Origin: Bradyrhizobium barranii subsp. barranii
GTDB lineage: Bacteria > Pseudomonadota > Alphaproteobacteria > Rhizobiales > Xanthobacteraceae
DNA: 64,000 nucleotides
Assembly: GCF_017565645.3 (NCBI RefSeq)
Contig: NZ_CP086136.1
Coordinates: 3,083,501-3,147,500 of the forward strand
Reading direction: 5' to 3'
In this document: one piece after another, positions 1-8,623 of the stretch
Position numbering within the stretch: position 1 is the stretch's first letter
Layout: every line of letters begins with the position of its first letter
Position numbers and translations under genes: made by a program
Notes under the pieces: generated by a model
Databases searched by the model: none
What the model was told of the DNA's origin: nothing
Seen by the model: only the letters and a program-made list of their open reading frames with translations

Positions 1-1
1 T

Positions 2-583
2 ACCAATTGCGACAAGGCGGGTCTCGCCGGACCGCGCGCAGGCGTCCTTGCCGGCCGCCCCAATCTTGTCACGGCGGCGTCAGCGAAGGGCGCTGAATTT
101 GGGATGGAGGCACGCGCACCGATCGCCGCTGGCGCCATGCGGTCTCTCCAGGCTTTTCGGCCTGACGACCTGCGGGAGGAAGCTCGCTCCGGACAGGCGC
201 TCGCCGTCGCACTCGCCGAGAAGCTCGGTCGCGACCTCGTGGTTGTCAGCGATCTCGGACCAATGGTCGACGAGCAAGATGTGCTCGCCGTTGTCCTGCG
301 GCGCGCCCGCCGTTCCGCCGAAGACCTCGGGCTCGTTCCGTGCGAGGTCTCCTCTGCGCTCGGCATGGTCCTCCTGCGCGACGATGGAATCCTCACGGTC
401 AACACCCACGGACAGCCTGGGGCTCGTGTGTCGCTGCGCCTGAAGCCGACACTCGACGCGATCGGGCGAGTTGGCGGCCAGGATGCCGTCGTCGCCGCCG
501 TCGATACTGCACTCGATCATCTCGCCTCGCGGATCGGCGATGTCTCCGCAATCTCACAGCTCGTTCTCGGAGAGCAGGCATGA
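2..583 (+). CDS. Hypothetical protein, C-terminal part, cut by the window start
   Basis: The frame is open from the first bases of the window, so the real start lies upstream. The visible 193 residues form a soluble alpha/beta-looking protein with no signal peptide or membrane segment. The stop codon overlaps the ATG of the next gene (ATGA at 580-583), so the two are translationally coupled. They probably act in one pathway with the DUF4392 protein and the amino-acid transporter downstream. I do not recognise the family. An internal ATG at 104 is possible but unlikely to be the true start, because coding continues upstream of it. Confidence 0.6.
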   Translation, partial: TNCDKAGLAGPRAGVLAGRPNLVTAASAKGAEFGMEARAPIAAGAMRSLQAFRPDDLREEARSGQALAVALAEKLGRDLVVVSDLGPMVDEQDVLAVVLRRARRSAEDLGLVPCEVSSALGMVLLRDDGILTVNTHGQPGARVSLRLKPTLDAIGRVGGQDAVVAAVDTALDHLASRIGDVSAISQLVLGEQA

Positions 584-1596
584 GCAACGCCAACACTACC
601 TTTGCGGGCATGGATGACCGGCTCGACCGACTGGTCAATCTCGATCTCGGGGGCCGAGGCGTCGAGCATCTTTACGAGGCGGCTCGCGCGCGGCAAGGCG
701 GTGCCCTGTGCGGCGCGGCCGCCGAGGCGCTCGCCGCTATCCCGGTGGGGGCGACGGTCGTGGTGACGACGGGCTCCGTCTCGCGGGCCTGGATTTCGCC
801 CACTATCGGCGAGAACGACGGGCCTGCCGGCGCCGCCGCGGTCGTGCGAGCGCTTGCCCTATCCAAGCGAGCGACCTGTGTCGTTGTCGCGGAGGAGACC
901 CTGCTCGACGGCACCGCCAAGATCCTTACCAGCGCCGGCCTGTCGGTGCTCCCCTACGAGCAGGCGCGGATTGCGAGCGGCGACGGAAGCCTCGCGGTCG
1001 CCAGCACGCGCTCCTTTCCCGTGACGGACACCGAGGCGAAGGCCGCCTCCGCCGCCTTGCTCGATGAATTCAAGCCTGCCTTGGTCTTCTCAACGGAGCG
1101 GGTCGGCCGTAACGCCGACGGCATCTATTGCTCGATGCGCGGCATCGACTACGGCATGGGGCGGGCCCGGATTGACTACTTGTTCGACGAGGCGCTCGCC
1201 CGTGGGATTCCTAGCGTCTGCGTGGGCGACGGGGGCAATGAGATAGGCATGGGGGTCGTCGCCGACGCCGTGCGGCGCCATGTGAAGTTCGGCGACGCGC
1301 GGCCGGAAGGCGGTGCCGGCATCGGAGCGGTGACTGGCACCGATGTGCTAGTCACCGCAGCCTGCTCGAACTGGGGTTGCTACGCCATCCTGGGGGCGCT
1401 TGCGGCCCGTCTGAAGAGGCCCGACCTCCTCCATGCGCCAAAAATGGAAGAACACCTGCTGCGTCGCGGTGTCGACATCGGCTTGATCAACTCGGTCGGC
1501 AACGTCGTCGATGCTGACGTCGATGGGATTCCTCTCCAGACGCATGTCGCGATGACCGACTTGATCTCCGCGGTCGTTCGACCAGCGTTGCGCTGA
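580..1596 (+). CDS. DUF4392 / D-glutamate-cyclase-like protein
   Basis: The 338-residue cytoplasmic protein resembles the DUF4392 domain, which forms the C-terminal half of mitochondrial D-glutamate cyclase. Family-typical stretches are visible: a TTGSVS turn near residue 65, the [10 protein letters not shown] segment near 78, the [11 protein letters not shown] segment near 174, and a [10 protein letters not shown] glycine-rich loop near 220. The start is the ATG overlapping the upstream stop, which is preferred over longer in-frame extensions that would run through the neighbouring gene. An ABC importer of the polar amino-acid type follows 17 bases later. This suggests a catabolic step on an imported acidic or D-amino acid; the substrate is inferred, not shown. 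Confidence 0.75.
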   Translation: MSNANTTFAGMDDRLDRLVNLDLGGRGVEHLYEAARARQGGALCGAAAEALAAIPVGATVVVTTGSVSRAWISPTIGENDGPAGAAAVVRALALSKRATCVVVAEETLLDGTAKILTSAGLSVLPYEQARIASGDGSLAVASTRSFPVTDTEAKAASAALLDEFKPALVFSTERVGRNADGIYCSMRGIDYGMGRARIDYLFDEALARGIPSVCVGDGGNEIGMGVVADAVRRHVKFGDARPEGGAGIGAVTGTDVLVTAACSNWGCYAILGALAARLKRPDLLHAPKMEEHLLRRGVDIGLINSVGNVVDADVDGIPLQTHVAMTDLISAVVRPALR

Positions 1597-1613
1597 AAAC
1601 AGAGAGGCGCCCA

Positions 1614-2363
1614 GTGTCAACCGAACCGATTGCACCCTTCCTCGATCTGCGTGGCATACGCGTTTCGTACGGATCAAACGAGGTTCTGAAGGGCGTCGAT
1701 CTCTCGGTTCGTCAAGGCGAGGTCGTCGTCATCATTGGCCCGAGCGGCAGCGGCAAGAGCTCGCTCCTGCGAACGGTTAACATGCTTCAGCCGGTCGTCG
1801 GCGGTGAGATCGTGCTGGAAGGCCAGGACTTGCTCTCCGGCAAGCAGGACGTGAATAAGGTCCGCCAGCGCGTGGGAATGGTGTTCCAGCACTACAACCT
1901 GTTTCCGCATCTCACCGTTTTGAAGAATCTCACCTTGGTTCCGCGTCGCGTTTTGAAGGAGCCGACTGCGGAATCGGAAGCTCGCGCCCGAGAGTTGCTC
2001 GCGAAGGTCGGTTTGGCAGACAAGGAGAGCAGTTATCCCGACCAGCTTTCGGGAGGCCAGCAGCAGCGTGTCGCGATTGCCCGAGCCCTAATGATGCGTC
2101 CTCACGTGATGTTGTTCGATGAGGTCACATCGGCGCTCGATCCTCAGCTCGTACGCGAGGTCTTGAACGTCATGAAGGATCTCGCGCGCTCCGGCATGAC
2201 TATGCTCGTCGTGACGCACGAAATGAGTTTCGCGCGAGAGGTCGGCGACACACTCGTATTTATGGCCGACGGTGTGGTCGTTGAGAAAGGGCATCCGGCC
2301 GACGTCCTCGATCGACCAAGCCACGACCGCACGCGCCAGTTCCTGTCGCACACTGACGTCTGA
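1614..2363 (+). CDS. Amino-acid ABC transporter ATP-binding protein (GlnQ/HisP type)
   Basis: This is the 249-residue ATPase of a polar amino-acid importer. The Walker A motif GPSGSGKSS lies near residue 43, the signature LSGGQQQR near 144, and Walker B with the catalytic Glu ([13 protein letters not shown]) near 164. The switch His is in the [12 protein letters not shown] segment near 200. The start is GTG 1614 with a GAGAGG ribosome site six bases upstream. It belongs to an operon with the binding protein and two permeases that follow, and with the DUF4392 gene before it. Nothing suggests decay. Confidence 0.93.
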   Translation: MSTEPIAPFLDLRGIRVSYGSNEVLKGVDLSVRQGEVVVIIGPSGSGKSSLLRTVNMLQPVVGGEIVLEGQDLLSGKQDVNKVRQRVGMVFQHYNLFPHLTVLKNLTLVPRRVLKEPTAESEARARELLAKVGLADKESSYPDQLSGGQQQRVAIARALMMRPHVMLFDEVTSALDPQLVREVLNVMKDLARSGMTMLVVTHEMSFAREVGDTLVFMADGVVVEKGHPADVLDRPSHDRTRQFLSHTDV

Positions 2364-2407
2364 CCTACTTATTTCGCCATACCAAGATCAACAGGAAAGC
2401 GGAGATT

Positions 2408-3283
2408 ATGAACATGCTGAAATGCCTAGCCGCGATCGCGGCCCTGTCATTTTCGATAGTGGCGTTGCCGGCCATCGCGCAGTCGAAGGTGGACGTGCCG
2501 CTGCCCACGGACCTCGCCACGCCAAAGGTGCTGACGATCGGCATCAATTGCCAGTATCCGCCCGCCGGCTATGTCGGGCTCGATGGAAAGCCTGCCGGCT
2601 TTGAGTATGGGCTCGTCAAGCGCATCGCCGAGTTTGCCTTCGGCACCGAAGCCGGTCTCCAGACCCAATGTATGAACGACAGCAACCGTATCCCGTTCTT
2701 GCAGTCCAGCAAGGTCGACCTCGTGCTCGCCTCGCTTGCCAGAACTCCGGCGCGCGCCGAGCAAATCGACTTCTCGGATCCGATCTGGTTGAGCAATCTC
2801 CAGCTTGTTGTGAAGAAGGATTCTCCCATCAACAACTACGCCGACCTCGCCGGTCGCACGGTCGTGACGCCGACAGGGAGCACCTACCAGACCTGGTTAC
2901 AGAAGTGTCATCCGAAGGCGAACCTGATCACGGCCCAAAGCCCGGCCGATTCCTCCACGATGCTGATCCAGGGGCGTGCTGACGCCTTCGCCTATATCGA
3001 CGTCTACGACTACAACTTCGTGCAGAACAACAAAAAATTCAAAGTCGTTGGCGAACTCGCTTCACCTGCGATCCAGGGTATTGGCGTCAAGAAGGGCAAT
3101 GCGGCCATGCTTGCCTGGATCAACGCAGTGATCGCCAAGATGCGCGAAGAAGATGCCTTCTACAAAGCCTTCGCCGAAGAAGTCAGGGATCCGACGATGG
3201 TCGCGAAGTATCGCAATGTCGTCCCGGGACCGAAGGTCAAGCTCGACTATGCCGGCGTCGATCCCATGGAGTGCAAATCTTGA
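2408..3283 (+). CDS. Periplasmic amino-acid-binding protein (solute-binding family 3)
   Basis: This is a 291-residue exported binding protein of the HisJ/GlnH type. Residues 1-25 form a typical signal peptide (Met-Asn-Met-Leu-Lys, a hydrophobic core, then an Ala-Ile-Ala cleavage site before Gln-Ser). The mature part has the two-lobe layout, with the family motif FEYGLVKRIAEF near residue 64 and a FSDPIW segment near 123. It delivers substrate to the two downstream permeases. A possible alternative start is the Met two codons later. The ligand cannot be read from sequence; the neighbouring D-glutamate-cyclase-like gene hints at an acidic amino acid or derivative. Confidence 0.9.
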   Translation: MNMLKCLAAIAALSFSIVALPAIAQSKVDVPLPTDLATPKVLTIGINCQYPPAGYVGLDGKPAGFEYGLVKRIAEFAFGTEAGLQTQCMNDSNRIPFLQSSKVDLVLASLARTPARAEQIDFSDPIWLSNLQLVVKKDSPINNYADLAGRTVVTPTGSTYQTWLQKCHPKANLITAQSPADSSTMLIQGRADAFAYIDVYDYNFVQNNKKFKVVGELASPAIQGIGVKKGNAAMLAWINAVIAKMREEDAFYKAFAEEVRDPTMVAKYRNVVPGPKVKLDYAGVDPMECKS

Positions 3284-3336
3284 GGGTCCCGGCAGCGCGA
3301 TAGCGTCCCAATTCGGCTTGGGCGGAGGTGCGGATC

Positions 3337-3999
3337 GTGCAGAACGATCTCATGAAAGAGGTAACTGAGCTGCTGGCGGGCCTCGGCAACAGCCTCCTCA
3401 TCAGCGCGATCGGCATCGCGCTCGGAATTGGGATCGGGCTCGTGCTCGGGGCAATACGCTATGCACGGATTCCCATCACCAACATTGCAATCGTTGGATT
3501 CGTAAATGCATTCCGCTGCACGCCGCTCCTCGTACAGATATTCCTTCTGTTCTACGCGCTACCCGACATAGGCATCCGTCTGACGCCGTTCGAGACTTCC
3601 TGGCTAGCGCTCGCATTGTGGGGCGGTGCTTATCAAACGGAGGTCTTCAGGGCCGCATTCGAAGCTGTGCCGAAAGGCGAAGTGACGGCAGCTCGCGCTC
3701 TCGGCTTGCCGGCGTTCCAGACCTTTCTTGACATCACACTCCCGATCGCGTTGCGCGTCGCGATCACCGGAACAACAACCACGGCGATCACGCAGTTCAG
3801 GTCGTCCTCCTTCATGATCGTCGTCGGCTATCAGGAATTGACCTATGTCGCCAACCGGATCGTGTCAGATACGTTTAAAGTGTTTGAGACCTTCGGCATC
3901 GCTTGTCTCATGTACCTGCTGGTGTGCAGCATCCTAAGCGCTTTGTCTCGTACGTTCGAGCGCAGGCTCGCGATTCCGGGGCTGGGAGTAGTTAAATGA
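3337..3999 (+). CDS. Amino-acid ABC transporter permease
   Basis: This is an inner-membrane permease of the HisM/GlnP family, with about five hydrophobic segments and an EAA-type loop (RALGLPAFQTFLDITLP) near residue 125 that docks on the ATPase. I chose GTG 3337 because the GGAGG ribosome site at 3324-3328 sits eight bases before it. An upstream in-frame GTG at 3328 overlaps that site and is less likely. The stop overlaps the ATG of the second permease (ATGA, 3996-3999), which fits a heterodimeric channel. Confidence 0.9.
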   Translation: MQNDLMKEVTELLAGLGNSLLISAIGIALGIGIGLVLGAIRYARIPITNIAIVGFVNAFRCTPLLVQIFLLFYALPDIGIRLTPFETSWLALALWGGAYQTEVFRAAFEAVPKGEVTAARALGLPAFQTFLDITLPIALRVAITGTTTTAITQFRSSSFMIVVGYQELTYVANRIVSDTFKVFETFGIACLMYLLVCSILSALSRTFERRLAIPGLGVVK

Positions 4000-4658
4000 A
4001 CAACTGGGTTTGGCCTGTCACCCTTTACCTTGGTAAGGGCCTTTTGGTTACTTTGTGGATCTCGCTGCTCACCGTCATTTTGGCGACAATGCTTGGTCTC
4101 CTGATCGCGGCGCTGTCGCAAAGCACGCTCACGTTCGCGCGCTTTGTCGGACGGCTTTACGTTGAGTTGTTCCGCGGCGTGCCGTCGCTTATGATACTCC
4201 TCTTCGTGTTCTTTGCCCTTCCGCAAATTGGTCTCCGCACGGGCCCACTCACGGCCGCAATAATCGGATTGGGGCTCTGGGGCGGGGCGAACATCGGTGA
4301 GGTCTTTCGAGGCGCCTTGGATTCAATTCCACATCGCCAAGAGCAGGGCGCCCGAGCGCTTGGCTTGAGCGCAACGGAAGCGCTTGTGTTCGTCATTTTG
4401 CCACAAGCATTTCGGCGTGCGTTGCCGCCCTACGTCGGGCAGCTCACCGTTCTCGTCCAGGCGAGTGCACTGACGTCCGTTGTCGGCGTGTCGGATCTCT
4501 TGGGATCGGCGCGTCAAATGATAGAAAGACTAGCGTATGTCGGAACCGGAGACTCACACGCCATCGAGATCTATCTGGGCGTGCTGAGTATATTCTTTGT
4601 GATCTGCTACGCGTTGACCGGGCTGGCCAGTATGATCGAACGCCGTCTTCGAGTCTGA
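3996..4658 (+). CDS. Amino-acid ABC transporter permease, second subunit
   Basis: This is a 220-residue inner-membrane permease paralogous to the preceding gene, with five predicted membrane spans and the EAA-type loop GARALGLSATEALVFVILP near residue 115. It starts inside the stop of the first permease, so the pair is translationally coupled and presumably assembles one to one. It is the last intact gene of the operon. The DNA after it changes to conjugation-gene relics, so the operon end coincides with an island junction. Confidence 0.9.
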   Translation: MNNWVWPVTLYLGKGLLVTLWISLLTVILATMLGLLIAALSQSTLTFARFVGRLYVELFRGVPSLMILLFVFFALPQIGLRTGPLTAAIIGLGLWGGANIGEVFRGALDSIPHRQEQGARALGLSATEALVFVILPQAFRRALPPYVGQLTVLVQASALTSVVGVSDLLGSARQMIERLAYVGTGDSHAIEIYLGVLSIFFVICYALTGLASMIERRLRV

Positions 4659-4835
4659 AAACAATTCCTAGTCGATCGAAACCTTCGAGGGAAAGGCAAT
4701 TGCGCCGTTTGAGCGAACCCGCTCGACTCCATCGAGCGCTTTGCGCGGAGACATGTTCTAGTTCAAGCAAAGCCCAAACTGCACCGAGAGCGCGCCCACG
4801 CCAGTCAGATCATCGCCTGAAAAGCGGCCGTGCGG

Positions 4836-5225
4836 ACGGCCAGAGTCGAATCCTCTTGGTCTGGACTCGCATCATCATACCGGACGGCAACTCGATCGTG
4901 CTGGAGCGCCAGCCGGGCGCCGACACTGGTGGTTATGCCGGACTCGAGGACGATGTCGACAACCACTGGGGCATGCTATTCAAGGCCGCCGTTCTCTCGA
5001 CCATGCTCAGCGTCGGAGCGGAGGCGGCACGAGCCAAATGAGAACAACCTCGTTCAAGCGATTCGTAGCGGTGCGTCCAACAGCATCAGCCAGACCGGCC
5101 AATTGGTCGTGCAGCGTCAGCTCAACATCCAGCCGACGCTGACCATCCGGCCAGGTTTCCCGGTCCGCGTGATCGGCACGCGCGATTTGGTGCTGGCGCC
5201 CTACAGCAATGGAGGAACGCCATGA
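4836..5225 (+). pseudogene. trbI: trbI remnant (conjugal transfer), frameshifted
   Basis: Only the C-terminal third of a TrbI-like type IV secretion (mating-pair) protein is left. One frame reads ILLVWTRIIIPDG, VLERQPGADTGGYAG and LEDDVDNHWG. Near 5030 the reading shifts to a second frame carrying NENNLVQAIRSGASNSIS, TLTIRPGFPVRVI and TRDLVLAPY. These are characteristic TrbI blocks in the right order, so a small indel has broken the gene. The 5' two-thirds are missing. The stop overlaps the ATG of the DUF2274 gene, the order expected at the end of trb operons. Confidence 0.8.
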
Positions 5226-5512
5226 CGAAGCTCAAGCTTGGGCCGCTTGAAGACGACAAGCCAGTCAAGCTCACGATCGAGCTGCCGGCGGCGGTCTTTA
5301 GGGATCTCAGAAGCTACGCCGAGATCCTGACGCATAGCGTAGGTCTGATGACGCGGACCGAGCCTGCTAAACTGATTGCGCCGATGATCGAGCGTCGCAT
5401 GGCGACCGACCGCGCCTTCGCGAAAGCACGGCGAAATGCCACTCAGCTCGCACCTCGGTATAGCGTTCACGACGCAGGTCAAGAAACGGACGCAACGATG
5501 GATTGCCGTTAG
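5222..5512 (+). CDS. DUF2274 protein of a trb conjugation operon, altered C-terminus
   Basis: The first 70 or so residues (LKLGPLEDDKPVKLTIELP, EPAKLIAPMIERRMATDRAF) look like the DUF2274 family, a short protein normally encoded directly after trbI. Its ATG overlaps the trbI stop. After about residue 72 the sequence no longer looks like the family and the frame runs on to a stop at 5512. The natural end has therefore probably been replaced. It is likely non-functional, as no other conjugation gene survives beside it. Confidence 0.65.
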   Translation: MTKLKLGPLEDDKPVKLTIELPAAVFRDLRSYAEILTHSVGLMTRTEPAKLIAPMIERRMATDRAFAKARRNATQLAPRYSVHDAGQETDATMDCR

Positions 5513-5727
5513 CCTGCCGCCAGTAAGCGCGAAAGCTGAGCACCGGGTTTGCCGGTTCGGGAAGGCAAGGCGTCCAGCCATAAGATGTATTGGCCGAACA
5601 ATTCGGTCGTCAAATCGGCCGGCGCCTGAACCTGCCGCTATCGGCGAGAAAGCGGGCAAAGAACTTCAGTGCTTTCCAGCATTGGTGACGCGTGCTAGGT
5701 GACGACGCTGCATGATGCCCCCGGAAC
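5513..5727. other. No gene recognised
   Basis: This is the stretch between the DUF2274 remnant and the first IS6 copy. Frames on both strands show no recognisable product. Confidence 0.5.
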
Positions 5728-6540
5728 GGTACCGTCAAGTTAACGAATTGGAACGGCGGAGGGGGCAGACGAGCGGCCTGCGGACTGCCAAGGACCCTCT
5801 TTATCGCCGCCATCGCTTCTCGCCGGAAGTGATCAGCTATGCCGTTTGGTTGTATTTCCGGTTTCCCTTAAGCTTGCGCATGGTCGAGGAAATGCTGGCG
5901 GCGCGTGGCATTGGCGTGACCTATGAAACCGTGCGCCAGTGGGGACGGAAATTCGGCAAGCCGTTCTCCGATCGGATCCGCCAGCGCGCACCCGCTCGCG
6001 GTGACAAATGGCATCTGGACGAAGTCGTTATCTCGATCGCGGGCGAACAACATTGCTGTCGACCAGAATGGCTTCGTTCTCGACGTCTTGATCCAGCGCC
6101 GAAGAGACTCGCGCGCTGCCCAGCGGCTCATGAAGAAGCTCTTGAAATCCGCCGGCACGCCGCCGCGCGTGATGATCACGGACAAGCTCCGTTCGTACGG
6201 CGCTGCGAGCGCGAAGATGGGCTTTCACGTCGAACATCGCCAGCACAAAGCTCTCAACAATCGGGCCGAGAATTCTCATCAGCCGACGCGGCGACGCGAG
6301 CGGATCATGAAGCGTTTCAAATCGTCCCATCAGGCTCAACGGTTTCTGTCAGTTCACGATCAGGTCGCGAACCTTTTCCACATCACTATCCCGGAGCCGC
6401 CACCGCCGACTTCCGTCGTGCTTCGCGCGAGCGAGCCTTTGCGACTTGGCGCGAGATCTCCACAACAAGCGCCATCGCGAGCTCTCGAACCTTTGAGAAG
6501 CGCCTCCTTCGGCTCGGCGGTCGATTAAGTTGACGATGCC
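5728..6540 (+). mobile_element. IS6-family element, copy 1 (defective)
   Basis: The ends are a left terminus starting GGTACCGTCAAGTTAACG at 5728 and a right terminus whose complement starts GGCATCGTCAACTTAA at 6540, an imperfect inverted repeat of about 16 bases. Near-identical termini bound the second copy at 12591-13415. No 8-base target duplication is visible (flanks CCCGGAAC and GTCGCCAC), so the element now joins DNA that was not originally adjacent: trb relics on the left and a truncated ohyA on the right. Confidence 0.85.
5778..6533 (+). pseudogene. IS6-family transposase, frameshifted
   Basis: This matches the intact copy at 12641-13408 almost base for base, but the start codon is CTG instead of ATG. 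Eleven bases are also missing near 6054, where the intact copy encodes Trp-Leu-Trp-Arg-Ala after GEQH, and this shifts the frame. N-terminal and C-terminal halves therefore sit in different frames. This copy cannot make transposase itself but could still be mobilised in trans through its termini. Confidence 0.88.
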
Positions 6541-6690
6541 GTCGCCACGCATCTGCCCGTCGCGGATCAAGAAGGCCGCGCCGGAGAGCGCAGCCAACCC
6601 CGAACCAACGAACCAAGCTGTCTTGCTATCCACGCCGGCGGGTTTGCGGGGCCGAGCAAAAGCTTCGTAATTTCCACTGGTGTAATACAT
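6541..6690 (-). pseudogene. ohyA: Oleate hydratase, N-terminal stump cut by IS6
   Basis: The first 49 codons read [20 protein letters not shown] followed by [20 protein letters not shown], which is the N-terminal FAD-binding (GxGxxA) region of the oleate hydratase / myosin-cross-reactive-antigen family. Full members have about 550-650 residues. The coding sequence stops exactly at the right end of IS6 copy 1, so the remaining 90% was removed. It lies 45 bases downstream of the short-chain dehydrogenase on the same strand, suggesting a former two-gene unit. Assigned from the N-terminal motif alone. Confidence 0.75.
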
Positions 6691-6735
6691 CGCGACATTC
6701 CATCTCGTTTGATGTGACAATCCGTCCGCTGATAG

Positions 6736-7494
6736 TCAGAAGATGTTTTCGACCGCCTGACACTTTTGCGGGACGCCGATCGTCAGACCGCCATCGACGA
6801 CGATTTCGGAGCCCGTAAAATAAGAGGACTCGTCGCTAAGCAGGAACAAGACTGCCTGTGAAACTTCCTGCGGCTCGGCCGGCCGCCCGAGCGGAATTGG
6901 AAAACTGGAAAGATCGATGTTCTCTGTCATCCGAGTGTTGATGAAGCCCGGATGGATAGAGTTTATGCGAACGCCGGACGCGGCGGCCTCCAAGGCAGCG
7001 GACTTCGTTATGCCACGCACGCCGAACTTGGAAGCAACATAGGCGTGAAGCCCAGCACTACCCCTCAGCCCCTCGACCGACGAGATGTTGACGATCGACC
7101 CTCCGCCCGCGCGGCGCATGGCAGGTAGGGCAGTCTGCATTCCCAAGAACACACCAGTGAGATTGACAGCCAGGGTCTTCTCCCACTGCTCGAGCGGAAA
7201 CAGCTCGATGGGAGCCATGCTGGCTATGCCTGCATTGTTGACGAGGCCGTGCAGCGCGCCGAACTTGCTCTCAACAGCCGCGATCGCCTGGCACCATTCC
7301 TCTGGCTGAGCGACGTCTTGATGCACATACATCGCGGATGGGCCAAGTTCGGCCGCGAAAGTCGCTCCTTCATTGTCAAGAATATCGGTGATCACGACTT
7401 TCGCGCCCTCGGCTACCAGCAGGCGCGCATGAGCGGCCCCCATCCCTCGAGCCCCGCCGGTTACCAAAATGACTTTTTCGCTCACACGTCCCAT
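6736..7494 (-). CDS. Short-chain dehydrogenase/reductase (SDR)
   Basis: This is a 252-residue cytoplasmic NAD(P)-dependent oxidoreductase of the classical SDR family. The cofactor loop TGGARGMG is near residue 13, followed by LVNNAG near 86, the catalytic Ser in VNISS near 138 and the YVASK Tyr/Lys pair near 153. The layout resembles hydroxysteroid or glucose-1-dehydrogenase-like SDRs. The gene is intact. Its former downstream partner was an oleate hydratase, now truncated, so a role in hydroxy-fatty-acid oxidation is conceivable but only inferred. Confidence 0.9.
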   Translation of the reverse strand: MGRVSEKVILVTGGARGMGAAHARLLVAEGAKVVITDILDNEGATFAAELGPSAMYVHQDVAQPEEWCQAIAAVESKFGALHGLVNNAGIASMAPIELFPLEQWEKTLAVNLTGVFLGMQTALPAMRRAGGGSIVNISSVEGLRGSAGLHAYVASKFGVRGITKSAALEAAASGVRINSIHPGFINTRMTENIDLSSFPIPLGRPAEPQEVSQAVLFLLSDESSYFTGSEIVVDGGLTIGVPQKCQAVENIF

Positions 7495-8614
7495 AACTCT
7501 TGGTTCCCTCGATCAGTGGCGGTGCAGGGTTTTTCAGCATCAAAAAGGATGACGGGCATGTTGATCAAAATGGTTGAGAACGAGCGTTGAAAGTCGGGCA
7601 AGCCAAGAGTTGCGGTCTGCACCACGCCCCGGACTCTTGCCGATCTGCCCTCTGCTACGCATCATCTTTGATGCCCAAAGCCTGTGCGCAGTACCCGTGT
7701 AAATTGGCGCTAAAGCACTTCGATAACGATTTCACATCGCGAACGTGCTTCCGCCGCTCAGGCGTTAGCCATCCTTCGGATTGTTGCATTGGCTTTGCCG
7801 ACTACCCCACCTTCTAGACGCCGACAATTTGCGACCGAATTTCCTCCGGTTTCGGAGATAGGATCGGTACCCGCGAGCGGAGCGATACCGGTGCCGAACG
7901 GTGCTGAGCTCCTTGTGGATCGAAAAGTGGGGCGCAGAACGCATGAGGTTCTCCTAAGTCTTGCGAATTGGAGTATCCATTCCGTGCAATCGGCGCGCCG
8001 AGACTCTGATGGGAAGTCAGCCTCACGTGACTCTGCACAGGCGCTGGAGGTCTTCCGACTCTCTACCGAGACGGTGATGTCAGGGCCTGCGTTTTCTACC
8101 ATCCGCAGCGATAATGTTACGCTGATCTGGTTTAATCGAGACACAATGGCGATAGCCATGCTGTTGCGAAAACTCGTGAGAGAGCCTCATCAACTTTCTG
8201 TCCGGATACTTGATCATGTCGGGCTTTCGACATCGCGTCGTCAATCGGACAAGCGAGGAAGACAACAGAACAAGAGTCGAAAGTTGTCGGGTCACTCGTA
8301 CCCAATTTGACGTCAGCCGGTGAGCCGTATAAACCGCACGTGGTGCCTGGCATCGACGTTGCATAACGACTGATAGACAAATAGGAATCACCCACTCGCC
8401 TTGACGTCATCATCGGTGAGCACGCTCCGCCGGAATGGATGGACAATCAGGCGCATTCGGCAGCACAGGACAGCTGCCGGCTTCTAGAATGGAAAAGGTC
8501 AAGCGTGTTGGATGTTTTCGGATCGTTTAATCCGGCGGATTGAGGTGCAAGGCGCAGAAACGGCACTGCGGCCTCGCGTAGCGAAGATCGCTATCACCGG
8601 ATCGATGTGCCGTA
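7495..8614. other. Intergenic stretch, no gene recognised
   Basis: About 1.1 kb of lower-GC DNA lies between the SDR promoter region and the first IS256 copy. Frames of 100-170 codons exist on both strands but show no recognisable motif and no convincing ribosome site. Confidence 0.45.
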
Positions 8615-8623
8615 CGGACTACC

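Noticed and set aside
340..579. Extended N-terminus for the DUF4392 gene starting at 340
   Set aside because: It would overlap the upstream gene for 240 bases and encodes a basic, low-complexity sequence. The ATGA overlap start at 580 is far better.
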